A stretch of 64,000 bases of DNA. It comes from Phycisphaerales bacterium. GTDB lineage: Bacteria; Planctomycetota; Phycisphaerae; Phycisphaerales; SM1A02. A program made the translations under genes and the position numbers. The first letter of the stretch is position 1. Every line of letters begins with the position of its first letter. The stretch lies in NCBI GenBank assembly GCA_014238205.1, contig JABABM010000010.1, positions 19,306 to 83,305 on the forward strand, in the 5' to 3' direction. This document shows positions 44,659-53,800 of the stretch, in pieces. The notes beneath the pieces are model-generated. The model was not told where the DNA came from. It saw nothing but the letters and a program-made list of their open reading frames with translations, and did not search any database.

Positions 44659-46467
44659 ATGGGATGGACCACGCATGAATGCGACGTTCTTGTCATCGGC
44701 GCCGGCGGAGCCGGCCTTCGTGCAGCAGTCGAAGCGTCCTCGAGAGGCGCCTCCGTCACTGTCCTGAGTAAATCACTGCTCGGCAAGGCGCATACGGTCA
44801 TGGCCGAAGGTGGCATGGCGGCTTCCATGGGACATGTCGATGATCGAGACAACTGGAAAGTCCACTTTTCGGACACCATGCGAGGCGGGCAATACCTGAA
44901 CAATTGGAGAATGGCCCAGTTGCATGCTCAACAGGCGCCCGACCGTGTTCGTGAACTCGAGTCGTGGGGAGCGCTCTTTGATCGAACAAAGGATGGACGG
45001 ATCCTTCAGAGGAACTTCGGCGGCCACAAGTATCCCCGCCTTGCGCATGTCGGGGACCGAACCGGTCTTGAAATGATCCGCACCCTGCAGGATCACGGGA
45101 TACACCAGGGAATCAACTTCCTGATGGAAACGACCGTTGTCAGGCTTCTGAAGGATGGCGACCGTATTTCAGGCGCCTTCGGGTACGACCGGGAGCGTGG
45201 CCGATTTCACCTTGTTCACGCCAATGCAGTGATCATGGCTACTGGAGGCATCGGGCGTGCCTTTCGTGTCACAAGCAACAGCTGGGAATACACCGGCGAC
45301 GGGCATGCGCTGGCTCTCCGGGCTGGCGCCGAACTGGTCGACATGGAGTTCGTGCAGTTCCATCCCACGGGGATGGTCTGGCCACCGAGTGTTCGTGGAA
45401 TTCTCGTGACCGAGGGAGTTCGAGGCGAAGGAGGCATCCTCCTCAACTCCGAGGGCAAGCGTTTCATGTTCGACGACATACCCGACCTGTATGCAGGCCA
45501 GACCTGCGAGACGCCTGAGGAGGGGTGGCAGTACGTCATCGGCGACAAGGAGTCTCGTCGCCCACCGGAACTTCTTACGCGTGATCACGTGGCAAGAAAG
45601 ATCGTCAAGGAGGTCAAGGAAGGCAGGGGGTCGCCCCATGGCGGCGTTTTCCTTGATATCGCCTGGATAAGAAAGAACATCAAGGACAGCGAGTTGCATA
45701 TCAAGAAGAAGCTTCCATCGATGTACCACCAGTTCAAGGAGCTTGCCGGTGTTGACATCACGAAGGATCCGATGGAGGTCGGGCCAACGACCCATTACGT
45801 AATGGGCGGCATCAAGGTCGATGCTGAAACCCAGATGTCGTGCGTCAAGGGCCTGTTTGCCTGCGGAGAATGTGGCGGCGGTCTCCATGGAGCAAACCGT
45901 CTTGGAGGCAATTCGCTCTCCGATCTCCTGGTCTTCGGACGTCTCGCCGGTCAACATGCCGCTGAATGGGCATCCGATCATGGCTCGACGCGTCTGGACG
46001 AACAGCAGGCTGCCGATATCGAGCAGTTTGCCCTGGCTCCGATCGAGCGACAGGAAGGGGATAATCCCTACGAGATCCAGCACGATCTTCAGGACATCAT
46101 GCAGGACCTGGTGGGAATCGCTCGAGTCGACGGCGAATTGGAAGAGGCTGTCGAGAAGATAGCTGGATTGCGTGCACGGGCCGAGCGGGCAGCGTCACCA
46201 GGCAACCGGGAGTACAACCCCGGCTGGCACACGGCGCTGGATCTCTGGAACCTGCTTGATGTATCAGAGGCAGTGGCCCGTTCAGCGCACGGCCGTCGGG
46301 AAAGTCGCGGCGCGCATTCAAGAATCGATTTCATGGAGAAGGACAAGGACCTGGGCATGGTCAATACGGTCACAGCCCTTGATTCGGATGGTTCCGTTGC
46401 GACTCGCCACGTGCCGGTCACGGGCAGGACGGATGAGCTGCATTCAATCGTCGAGGAGATGGGCTGA
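44659..46467 (+). CDS. sdhA: succinate dehydrogenase flavoprotein subunit (second copy)
   Basis: A 602-residue FAD subunit, distinct in sequence from the first copy. It shows LVIGAGGAGLRAAVEASSRG, the flavin-linking histidine in KAHTVMAEGGMAASMG, FVQFHPTGM, THYVMGGIKVD and the active-site region GANRLGGNSLSDLLVFG. The HPTG and EGG forms place it with SdhA/FrdA of the aerobic type rather than the first operon's type B form. Start ATG 44659 follows the anchor gene directly; the stop overlaps the next ATG by one base (TGATG). Confidence 0.92.
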   Translation: MGWTTHECDVLVIGAGGAGLRAAVEASSRGASVTVLSKSLLGKAHTVMAEGGMAASMGHVDDRDNWKVHFSDTMRGGQYLNNWRMAQLHAQQAPDRVRELESWGALFDRTKDGRILQRNFGGHKYPRLAHVGDRTGLEMIRTLQDHGIHQGINFLMETTVVRLLKDGDRISGAFGYDRERGRFHLVHANAVIMATGGIGRAFRVTSNSWEYTGDGHALALRAGAELVDMEFVQFHPTGMVWPPSVRGILVTEGVRGEGGILLNSEGKRFMFDDIPDLYAGQTCETPEEGWQYVIGDKESRRPPELLTRDHVARKIVKEVKEGRGSPHGGVFLDIAWIRKNIKDSELHIKKKLPSMYHQFKELAGVDITKDPMEVGPTTHYVMGGIKVDAETQMSCVKGLFACGECGGGLHGANRLGGNSLSDLLVFGRLAGQHAAEWASDHGSTRLDEQQAADIEQFALAPIERQEGDNPYEIQHDLQDIMQDLVGIARVDGELEEAVEKIAGLRARAERAASPGNREYNPGWHTALDLWNLLDVSEAVARSAHGRRESRGAHSRIDFMEKDKDLGMVNTVTALDSDGSVATRHVPVTGRTDELHSIVEEMG

Positions 46468-47207
46468 TGCAAACCGCCACATTCAGAATCTGGCGTGGTG
46501 ATTCAGCGAGCGGCGAATTCGTCGACTACACGATCGACATCGATGAGGGCATGGTTGTCCTCGATGCAGTTCACCAGATCCAGGCCTCGCATGCACCTGA
46601 CCTTGCCGTCCGATGGAACTGCAAGGCGGGCAAGTGTGGCTCATGCTCCGCAGAGGTCAACGGCAAGCCATGCCTCATGTGCATGACGCGACTGGAGGAC
46701 CTTCCGCTTGATGCCCCTGTTGTCATCGAGCCGATGCAGGCATTCCCCCTCATGAAGGACCTGGTTACGGACGTGTCCTGGAACTACACGGTCAAGAAGA
46801 AGATCAAGCCCTTCAAGCCCCGAAAGCCGGATTCCCCTGATGGGACATGGCGCATGGCCCAGGAGGATGTCGAGCGGCCGCAGGAGTTCAGGAAATGCAT
46901 CGAGTGTTTCCTGTGCCAGGATGTCTGCCACGTCCTCCGGGATCACCACAAGCATGAAGAGTTCATCGGGCCGAGGTTTCTCGTGTATACGGCGGCCCTC
47001 GAGATGCACCCCCTCGACGAGGAAGACCGGCTTTCCGACCTGAGGAATCGTGACGGGATCGGGTACTGCAACATCACGAAGTGCTGCACCAAGGTCTGCC
47101 CGGAACATATCACCATCACAGACAACGCCATCATCCCTCTCAAGGAGCGGGTGGTGGATGAGTTCTACGATCCCATTTCGAAGCTTTTTCGCATATTCAG
47201 GTCGTAA
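46467..47207 (+). CDS. sdhB: succinate dehydrogenase iron-sulfur subunit (second copy)
   Basis: A 246-residue iron-sulfur subunit pairing with the preceding flavoprotein. Cluster motifs are CKAGKCGSC with C-x2-C following (CLMC), CIECFLCQDVCH and CNITKCCTKVCP. The spacing of the last two differs from the first SdhB. The TGATG junction with sdhA suggests coupled translation. It ends the second Complex II operon; no obvious terminator hairpin follows in the 235-nt gap. Confidence 0.9.
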   Translation: MQTATFRIWRGDSASGEFVDYTIDIDEGMVVLDAVHQIQASHAPDLAVRWNCKAGKCGSCSAEVNGKPCLMCMTRLEDLPLDAPVVIEPMQAFPLMKDLVTDVSWNYTVKKKIKPFKPRKPDSPDGTWRMAQEDVERPQEFRKCIECFLCQDVCHVLRDHHKHEEFIGPRFLVYTAALEMHPLDEEDRLSDLRNRDGIGYCNITKCCTKVCPEHITITDNAIIPLKERVVDEFYDPISKLFRIFRS

Positions 47208-47372
47208 AGCCCCTGCCCCAGCTTCTGGAGGGTGAAAGAGGCCATTCAATACTTGAAATTGCCGCTTTCCTTCTTGCAGGGGCTCGATGTTGCCTCAGAA
47301 TCCAATACGAGAGAACTGTTGGATGGCTTGGAACTCGATGATCCGTACCTGGGTACGGGGGACTCGATGTAC

Positions 47373-47399
47373 TTGACTCCGTGGGATGTGGGATATTCT
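47373..47399 (+). promoter_or_regulatory. candidate promoter of the sugar dehydrogenase gene
   Basis: TTGACT (47373-47378) and TATTCT (47394-47399) with a short 15-nt spacer. The predicted message would start near 47406 and include AGGAG at 47426-47430 before ATG 47443. The rest of the 235-nt gap (47208-47442) holds nothing I can support. Confidence 0.35.
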
Positions 47400-47442
47400 G
47401 GAACTTTCCTGAACCTGCTTCATGAGCGAGGAGCCGCACGAG

Positions 47443-50400
47443 ATGACACACGCGAAATATGCATTGGCTATCACCATCCTGACAGTTCTGGTTTCAGGTC
47501 TCGTCCTGAACATGCAAGCTGAAGCAGGAGGCAACAACGGCACCATCTGCAACCAGCCGGGTGGGCCTGACGTCATCGTCGGTGATATACGTGGTACATC
47601 TAATTACAGTTCAGTGGGTGGAATCGAAGCATTTGCTTTCGGTACCGAGTCATGCAACATCGGCGACGAGGAGCTCTGGTGGTATTCCGGAACGAACCAG
47701 AAGCCCGTCATCGGACAGTCCGTCTACAGGGTAAAGGACGGTCGCCTCGAGATGCTTGGCCAGGGCTGGCTGAAGAACGGTTTCTATGCGCTCTCGAACA
47801 ACTGGTGTGGATGCGGCTGTGCCGGGACGGATGGATCCGTTCTTGGTGTTGGTTGCTCAGACCTCTACAGCTCAGGCCTGAATGGAAGCCAGAACGGCAT
47901 GAGTCCCAAGTGGGAAGTCAATGCCTTCACAGGCGAATACCCCTATCCCGGAACCGACCTGTATGACACCGGCAACGGGACCTACAAGCGAGTGCAGGTT
48001 GCCATCAGCGACCTTGACCCATCACAGGATGGCGGCGGCGTCTACTTCGTTGAAGCCCAGTACATCACGCCTGATGATCATGCGGCAGGGAATGGATACA
48101 ACAACACGTCCTGGGTCCAGGGCGATGTCAGTGGAAGTGGCAGCAGTTGGGATATCGATATCGACAACTATGACACGGCCAGGGAAAGTACCGCAATAGA
48201 GGCCTGGGCCGCTCTTGACGGTGACGTGACTGTCTCGGATCTGTCCGTCGAAAACGAGGGCCGTGTGCTCATTGGATCAAAGGCGATCAATCTTGGCGGC
48301 GGCGTCTACCAGTATGTCTATTCAGTCCAGAACATGAACTCGGACCGTTCAATATCCAGCATTGAAGTGCCCATCGATCCCGGCACCTCGATCTACGAGG
48401 TTGAGTTCCACGACGTCGACTACCACAGTGGTTCGCCTGTCGATGGCACCGACTGGTCATGGACCAGCAGTGGAAGCGTCCTCACATGGAACTGCACGCA
48501 GACCTATGCCCAGAATGAATGGGCAAATGCAATTCGCTGGGGAACGGCGTACACCTTCTCATTCAAGACTACGGCTTCGCCGCAGAATGCAACTGCTGTC
48601 CTCGGCGTCTTCAAGCCCGCCTCCGGAAACAGCCAGTCAATGGAGGTCTACGGCACTGTCGTAGCAGCAACCATTGGCGGAGGCACCATCGACTGCAATG
48701 GGAACGGTGTCGACGATGCCGATGACATTGCCAACGGAACAAGTGCCGACTGTGACGGAAATGGTGTGCCGGACGAGTGTGAATCATCAGGCTCATGTGA
48801 AACACCTTCACTTGTTCAGGTCGGAAACGGGTATGGCCCGCTGGTAGCAGCCTGTTCACCCCCTGGTGACCAGGATCGACTCTTCCTCCTCGAGCAGACC
48901 GGTCGGATCAAGATCCTGAACCTGTCTGACTACTCCAATGGAGGCACCTTCCTCAACATTTCCAGCCAGATCTCGACCGGCGGTGAGCGTGGCCTTCTGG
49001 GTCTGGCCTTCCATCCGGACTATGCCAGCAACGGCTACTTCTATGTGAATTACACCAACACGAGCGGCAACACCGTCATATCCAGTTTCCACGTCACTGG
49101 AGATCCCGATGTGGCCGACAGCGGCAGCGAGGTCATCCTGAAGACCATTTCGCAGGACTTCTCCAATCACAATGGTGGTTGCGTTAAATTCGGCCCCGAT
49201 GGCATGCTCTACGTCGGCATGGGCGATGGCGGCAGTGGCGGTGACCCGAACAACCGGTCCCAGAACGGGAACTCGCTGCTGGGCAAGATGCTTCGCCTCG
49301 ATGTCGACAATGCCCCGGACTACATCCCCGCGGACAATCCCTTCGTTTCAGATGGTTCAACACTGGATGAGATCTGGGCGCTCGGCATGAGGAATCCGTG
49401 GAAGTTCTCCTTCGACAGGCAGACAGGCGATCTCTGGATTGCCGATGTCGGCCAGAATGCCTGGGAGGAGATCGACTTCGAGCCCGCGGCCAGCGGCGGA
49501 GGATACAACTACGGTTGGCGATGCTACGAGGGCAATGCCAGCTACAACACGTCCGGGTGTGGAAGCGCTTCGAATTACGACTTCCCGATATGGGCATTCA
49601 GTCATTCTGGCGGCGCATGCTCCGTGACAGGTGGCTTCGTCTATCGAGGCTGTGAAGTTCCCCAGTACGACGGCCTCTACTTCTATGCTGATTACTGCGC
49701 AGATTGGATCAAGGTGTTCCGTGAAAGCGGCGGCACCGCAGTTGACCATGACGATCTTACGACTGAGCTGGGGTGGTCCGGCTCCAACGGCTCCATCGCG
49801 GCCTTTGGAGAAGATGACCTGGGCGAACTCTATGCCTTGACCCTTTCAGGAACGATCTACGCGCTCGTCTGCGCAGGATCACCTGAGTGCGGCAACGGCA
49901 TCGTCGAAGACGGCGAGGAATGCGACGACGGAAACAATATCCCTGGAGATGGCTGCTACCAGTGCCAGATTGAAAGCGGCGATAATGAGGCCACGGATCT
50001 CTGTGAGAATGCTCCCGAGGCAGCCGTAGGAGCAAATCCATTCTCCACCACGGGCGCAGGGGCTGAACTTGCCGACCCGAGTGACAGCCAGTGTTCAGGC
50101 ACCTATCTCGACTGGGATGGCAGCCCGGATGTCTGGTATCAGTTCAACCCGGGACTTGGTGGAACTCTCTCGCTTCATACTTGTGATTCAAGTTCGTTCG
50201 ACACATCACTGGTCCTCTACCAGGGCGATGATTGTTCCAGCCTCACTCAGATCGCCTGCAATGGCGATGGGTCGGGGCAAAGTGGGTGCCAGTCGTACTA
50301 TTCGGCGATCGACAATGTAAACGTGTCTGGTGGCGAAACCTACTGGATTCGCATCGGCGGATGGCAGGCGGCTACCGGCAGTGGAACGCTGACTCTCGCA

Positions 50401-51108
50401 TATGAATCAAGTGGAACTGATTGCAATGGCAACGGCATCGAGGATTCCATTGATATTGCCGAGGGTAAAAGCTCTGATTGCAATAACAATGGTGTCCCGG
50501 ATGAGTGTGATCTTGCCGATGGCACCAGCAGCGATTGTGACGGCGGACCCGTAGGAAGCAAGCCTGCTGGCCAGATCCTGGTCGAGACATGGTGCTTCGG
50601 ATGTCATGCTCCGGACGGCGGTGGCGGGAAGGAATATCCCGGCCCGAGCATACGGAACAAGCAGCGAACGGAACTCTGGGACAAGCTGACATCGCCGACG
50701 AACCATCCTGGCGGTGCTCACGATGAGTTCACGCAGGACGACTACGCCAACCTCGAGGCCTTCCTGGCCGACGGGGCTGCCTACGGTCGACCTGACCTCA
50801 TTCCGGACGACTGCCAGGTGCTCTCGGATTGTGATGGAGACGGAACTTCCGATGGCTGTGAACAGGCCAGTGGTACCCAGGTCGACTCCAACTGGGACGG
50901 CATTCCGGATGATTGCATTGCTGCATGTCCCGGTGATGTCAGCGGCGACGGAATCGTCGACATCGTCGACCTGCTCCAGGTGATCTCGGACTGGGATGCT
51001 CCCGGAGGAAGTTCCGACTGTTCATCGCCATCAGGACCGTACCCGGACGGGATAGTCGACGTGTCCGATCTTCTCCAGGTGATCTCGGATTGGGGCTGCA
51101 TGCCCTGA
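47443..51108 (+). CDS. secreted multidomain PQQ-type sugar dehydrogenase with cytochrome c motif
   Basis: A 1221-residue exported protein. Order: signal peptide (1-27, AEA-GG); a ~380-residue N-terminal domain I associate with Phycisphaerae secreted proteins; DCNGNG repeats (about 415-450); a GSDH/YliI-type PQQ beta-propeller (about 453-812; GLLGLAFHPDY, GMRNPWKFSFD, DVGQNAWEEID); a DUF4215 Cys motif (816-844); a PPC-like domain (848-990); more DCNGNG repeats; a CFGCH haem motif (1051-1055); and dockerin-like EF-hands (1162-1221). It would oxidise external sugars and pass electrons to the attached haem. ATG 47443 follows AGGAG; ATG 47422 is less likely. Confidence 0.82.
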   Translation: MTHAKYALAITILTVLVSGLVLNMQAEAGGNNGTICNQPGGPDVIVGDIRGTSNYSSVGGIEAFAFGTESCNIGDEELWWYSGTNQKPVIGQSVYRVKDGRLEMLGQGWLKNGFYALSNNWCGCGCAGTDGSVLGVGCSDLYSSGLNGSQNGMSPKWEVNAFTGEYPYPGTDLYDTGNGTYKRVQVAISDLDPSQDGGGVYFVEAQYITPDDHAAGNGYNNTSWVQGDVSGSGSSWDIDIDNYDTARESTAIEAWAALDGDVTVSDLSVENEGRVLIGSKAINLGGGVYQYVYSVQNMNSDRSISSIEVPIDPGTSIYEVEFHDVDYHSGSPVDGTDWSWTSSGSVLTWNCTQTYAQNEWANAIRWGTAYTFSFKTTASPQNATAVLGVFKPASGNSQSMEVYGTVVAATIGGGTIDCNGNGVDDADDIANGTSADCDGNGVPDECESSGSCETPSLVQVGNGYGPLVAACSPPGDQDRLFLLEQTGRIKILNLSDYSNGGTFLNISSQISTGGERGLLGLAFHPDYASNGYFYVNYTNTSGNTVISSFHVTGDPDVADSGSEVILKTISQDFSNHNGGCVKFGPDGMLYVGMGDGGSGGDPNNRSQNGNSLLGKMLRLDVDNAPDYIPADNPFVSDGSTLDEIWALGMRNPWKFSFDRQTGDLWIADVGQNAWEEIDFEPAASGGGYNYGWRCYEGNASYNTSGCGSASNYDFPIWAFSHSGGACSVTGGFVYRGCEVPQYDGLYFYADYCADWIKVFRESGGTAVDHDDLTTELGWSGSNGSIAAFGEDDLGELYALTLSGTIYALVCAGSPECGNGIVEDGEECDDGNNIPGDGCYQCQIESGDNEATDLCENAPEAAVGANPFSTTGAGAELADPSDSQCSGTYLDWDGSPDVWYQFNPGLGGTLSLHTCDSSSFDTSLVLYQGDDCSSLTQIACNGDGSGQSGCQSYYSAIDNVNVSGGETYWIRIGGWQAATGSGTLTLAYESSGTDCNGNGIEDSIDIAEGKSSDCNNNGVPDECDLADGTSSDCDGGPVGSKPAGQILVETWCFGCHAPDGGGGKEYPGPSIRNKQRTELWDKLTSPTNHPGGAHDEFTQDDYANLEAFLADGAAYGRPDLIPDDCQVLSDCDGDGTSDGCEQASGTQVDSNWDGIPDDCIAACPGDVSGDGIVDIVDLLQVISDWDAPGGSSDCSSPSGPYPDGIVDVSDLLQVISDWGCMP

Positions 51109-51119
51109 TCCGAGGTGGG

Positions 51120-51617
51120 TCAGGGGGCCTTCGGAGCAGCCGTTCTTCGGAGGCCTCGAATGCGATACTCCAGCCTCGATGTTTCGAGCGGAGCTTCGTG
51201 CAAGGCCTGCTCGATGACACCACGCGTCCAGGCTGAAGGGAAGGTTGCTGTCACTTCAGACGACTCGATATAGCCCTCGGCCGAGGGATACCCATCCGCA
51301 ATGATGTACAGGTAGGTCGGGTTGCCCCCGGCAACATGCGTCCTGGCGGTGCCCACTTCATTGGTTACTACATTCCATCCAGCAGGCTCATTGATCTCGA
51401 CGAATCCCGGTACGACGCCGGGACGGCCGAACATGTTCTCCTGCGTTTCCGGGTAGTAGAAGACTTTGACGGACCCGACCACCCTGGCCCCATTGATGGG
51501 CTGGTGTGTTGTCGCATCACGAACATCGATGTCCAATTCGACTGGAGCATAGGCCGTGTCAAGGGGCGCACATCCGGCGAACGCAATCACGAGGCATGCC
51601 AGTGGTTTACATCTCAT
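51120..51617 (-). CDS. uncharacterised lipoprotein with a carboxypeptidase-regulatory-like fold
   Basis: A 165-residue lipoprotein: a short basic start, hydrophobic stretch and lipobox AFAGC (C16). The mature part begins VELDIDVRDATTHQPINGARV, which looks like the Ig-like carboxypeptidase-regulatory/CNA-B repeat start, and continues with beta-rich sequence. No catalytic motif is visible. It is convergent with the sugar dehydrogenase gene, 11 nt apart, so it may be an unrelated envelope protein. Function unknown. Confidence 0.65.
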   Translation of the reverse strand: MRCKPLACLVIAFAGCAPLDTAYAPVELDIDVRDATTHQPINGARVVGSVKVFYYPETQENMFGRPGVVPGFVEINEPAGWNVVTNEVGTARTHVAGGNPTYLYIIADGYPSAEGYIESSEVTATFPSAWTRGVIEQALHEAPLETSRLEYRIRGLRRTAAPKAP

Positions 51618-51912
51618 GAACGCATCCTACCTTCTTCCCAGTCCTTGTTTCAATGAGGGTTGAAATGGGGGAACACGATTGAAATCAGTGCTTCAGGTTT
51701 GCAGGACCCATGATCAGGCTGCACATTCACACTAGGCAGATGGCTTCATGGGCCCGATGGTCCATGCAGAGCGAGGAGAATGCCTGGCAACATATTGGTG
51801 TGCCCTGATCGGCGAGACAGCGATTACGCAATCGCAATCTCCCCCTGAGTCCGCCGGTCATTGATCGCGGTGCCGTACCACTCGTGGTGCGGCATCGTTT
51901 GTGTAGGGGCAC
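51618..51912. other. 295-bp intergenic region with one hairpin
   Basis: It lies between two minus-strand genes. It holds the hairpin at 51870-51895 just after the downstream end of the membrane-protein gene. The remaining ~250 nt should contain the promoter of the lipoprotein gene, but I could not pick a convincing one. The short frame 51727-51912 on the minus strand is Arg/Cys-rich and unlikely to be coding. Confidence 0.5.
51870..51895 (-). terminator. hairpin after the four-helix membrane protein gene
   Basis: GTGCCGTACCAC (51870-51881) and GTGGTGCGGCAT (51884-51895) pair over 12 positions, ten Watson-Crick and two non-canonical, around a 2-nt loop. It starts 18 nt past the stop of the minus-strand gene. 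No U-run follows. Confidence 0.5.
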
Positions 51913-52353
51913 TCAGTTTCCAGAGGAGGCATTGTTGCCAGATGCCATTTTCGATATCGGTATGCCTATGCACGCAACCAGGAGCAGGACGACTATCGTC
52001 CCGATCGTCTTGAGGGCTGCATCGGTCTCAGTTGCGCCCCATATGACCAGGCTTGAAACAATGAAACAGGCGGTGATGCCGAAGGCAATGACGAAGTGAA
52101 TGGCTCGTGTGAACAGGCCCCTCATGCGGCCGAACATCTGGTTGATTCCGACCAACGCCATGCAGGCAACGATCATCGCCCCTAGATTCCCGACAAGCTT
52201 CCAAACCCAGTTCTGGAAATTTTCATCCCATATCTGGATGATCAGCAGGGTTCCGCCCAGTATCAGGCACAGGACGGCAACCAGGCTGAGGAGGCGATCC
52301 GTATGAACAAGGATCTCCGGGTATGGCTTGCTGGTGTTCTTGTTCGATGTCAT
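51913..52353 (-). CDS. uncharacterised four-helix membrane protein
   Basis: A 146-residue inner-membrane protein with four hydrophobic helices (about 21-41, 48-70, 83-105, 115-136) and short polar loops. I do not recognise the family. ATG 52353 is chosen because the frame upstream translates the tRNA-Ser gene (the familiar GGVAERLNAPVLKTG pattern), and GGAGAGACC lies just before the ATG. It follows tRNA-Ser on the same strand and may share its transcript. Confidence 0.7.
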   Translation of the reverse strand: MTSNKNTSKPYPEILVHTDRLLSLVAVLCLILGGTLLIIQIWDENFQNWVWKLVGNLGAMIVACMALVGINQMFGRMRGLFTRAIHFVIAFGITACFIVSSLVIWGATETDAALKTIGTIVVLLLVACIGIPISKMASGNNASSGN

Positions 52354-52380
52354 TGGTCTCTCCGTGCTGAAGGCAGAAAG

Positions 52381-52467
52381 CGGTGGGGGTGGGATTCGAA
52401 CCCACGATGACCCGGAGGCCATACCGGTTTTCAAGACCGGCGCGTTCAACCGCTCCGCCACCCCACC
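52381..52467 (-). tRNA. tRNA-Ser (anticodon TGA)
   Basis: An 87-nt class II tRNA with perfect acceptor stem GGTGGGG/CCCCACC, discriminator G73, anticodon stem CCGGT/ACCGG with loop CTTGAAA (anticodon TGA), a long variable arm, and T-arm GTGGG-TTCGAAT-CCCAC. No CCA is encoded. It reads UCA and, by wobble, other UCN codons. Confidence 0.96.
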
Positions 52468-52507
52468 AGAGGATGATCGCATGGTACCAACGAGGCAAAG
52501 AAGATGA

Positions 52508-52524
52508 CCCCGGGGAAACCGGGG
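52508..52524 (-). terminator. hairpin after the PEP-CTERM-like gene
   Basis: CCCCGG (52508-52513) and CCGGGG (52519-52524) pair around a 5-nt loop, 31 nt past the stop of the minus-strand gene. On the minus strand it is followed by the T-rich TCATCTTCTTT. Confidence 0.6.
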
Positions 52525-52554
52525 CCGGCAGTCATTCGCGAGATGCTGGTGCGT

Positions 52555-53214
52555 TCAGTGCCTGCGGCGTGAACGCATGATCCCGGCAAGTCCAAGAAGG
52601 ACCAATGCACCTGGGGCCGGCAGGTCGTAGACGAGGAAGTCGCCTGATTGGGAGGTGTCTCCCCAGCCGCCTGTGGCCTGGTCACTTCGGCTCAGGTGAT
52701 CGACGCCAGGATCAAAGGCGCCACCGCCGGTTGTCATGACATCGAACTTGAAGGTGTCATAGGGTGCACCGAGCCAATCACGTGAAATGGTGTATTGGAT
52801 TGAACCGCTGGAGGCATTTGAGAAGTCAGCTGAGACACCAGCTGCCTCGTACCAGTCAGTGAAGTGCTGGAAGCCCGATGCGCCGCCGCCGCCATCTGCC
52901 CAGGATCCGATGAACCGGTCAATGTCCTCGCCTCCGAAGTCGATGTTGCGACCCCACGGATTTGAACTCGTTCCACCATCGAAGGCATTGATCGCGATGA
53001 GGTACTTTCCCCAGTTGGCCGCTGCAATGTCGCCAGCCAGGTTGATGTTCATGTAGAGGTTGTTCTCGTCATGACTTACATCAACGGACGTGATGTCCAG
53101 GTTCGTCAAGCCATTGTCGAAGAGGTCGTTGACTGAATCCTGGTACGTGACAGATGCCTGCGCAGACGCGCAGACAGCCAAGCCAAGACATGCGACGAGT
53201 GGGAGTTTGAACAT
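52555..53214 (-). CDS. secreted protein with PEP-CTERM-like sorting tail
   Basis: A 219-residue exported protein: signal peptide (MFKLPLVACLGLAVCASAQA-S), a beta-rich body with many Gly/Asp/Trp residues, and a C-terminal tail at 198-219 made of LPAPGA, a hydrophobic helix and RSRRRH. That tail is the layout of PEP-CTERM/planctomycete sorting signals, which are cut by an exosortase-type enzyme at the envelope. No exosortase is in the window. The body may be a carbohydrate-binding domain but no motif proves it. AGGAAGAG lies before ATG 53214. Confidence 0.75.
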   Translation of the reverse strand: MFKLPLVACLGLAVCASAQASVTYQDSVNDLFDNGLTNLDITSVDVSHDENNLYMNINLAGDIAAANWGKYLIAINAFDGGTSSNPWGRNIDFGGEDIDRFIGSWADGGGGASGFQHFTDWYEAAGVSADFSNASSGSIQYTISRDWLGAPYDTFKFDVMTTGGGAFDPGVDHLSRSDQATGGWGDTSQSGDFLVYDLPAPGALVLLGLAGIMRSRRRH

Positions 53215-53384
53215 CTCTTCCTCTCCAGAGGCATTGCTGCCTCGTCTTCCACCTAGATCTTAAGAGATCCAATACGGTCATTGGAAGTCATAAATCAGGT
53301 ATTCGTGAATTTGTGGGGGCCTGTGAACCCCCCGTGCAGCGTGGTATCCTTCCCACAGAGCCCCCAGGGGCCTGGAGACGCATC

Positions 53385-53669
53385 ATGACCCACCCAATCG
53401 TACCTGCAGCAGCACTCTCCTCCCTCTTCCTTGCCGCTACGGCTTGCCAGCAGCCCGTCTCTACTGATGACCTGGCGGGGCAGGAAAACTCCATCGAGGT
53501 CCAGGGACAGGCTGCCATGGATTCCGAGAATGGAACTGCAGGCAGCGCAAGCACGGCAGAGCTGTCGCCAACACACCCCAACGGCATAAATTTCGCTGAC
53601 CCGGATCCCTTCATCGACTACGACACGATCAAGGAGGAGAAGGGCATCGAGGGCGACGAGACTGATTAG
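53385..53669 (+). CDS. small lipoprotein
   Basis: A 94-residue protein with a lipoprotein signal (PIVPAAALSSLFLAATAC, lipobox ATAC, C21) and a short, acidic, Ser/Glu/Asp-rich mature part without hydrophobic structure, probably disordered. No family is recognised. ATG 53385 has GGAG about 8 nt upstream; the frame extends 5' but without signal-peptide character. It is flanked by a 170-nt gap upstream and a 150-nt gap downstream. Confidence 0.6.
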   Translation: MTHPIVPAAALSSLFLAATACQQPVSTDDLAGQENSIEVQGQAAMDSENGTAGSASTAELSPTHPNGINFADPDPFIDYDTIKEEKGIEGDETD

Positions 53670-53800
53670 GACTGCGGAAGACTGGGGAACCACTGGGTAT
53701 CACCTGCACCGCCATGCGAATATGGATTACGACAAAACTGCCGCCAGCCGCGCCACCTGCTTGAGCGACAATGTCGAGTCAATGCTGAAACGGTTCCTGT

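Noticed and set aside
47232..47522. Frame of 96 residues upstream of the sugar dehydrogenase
   Set aside because: It overlaps the signal-peptide coding region and contains the candidate promoter; no Shine-Dalgarno at proper spacing.
51727..51912. 61-residue minus-strand frame in the gap after the lipoprotein gene
   Set aside because: Arg/Cys-rich, overlaps the hairpin, no Shine-Dalgarno.
52354..52482. N-terminal extension of the four-helix membrane protein
   Set aside because: The extra residues are the translation of tRNA-Ser, a well-known artefact.
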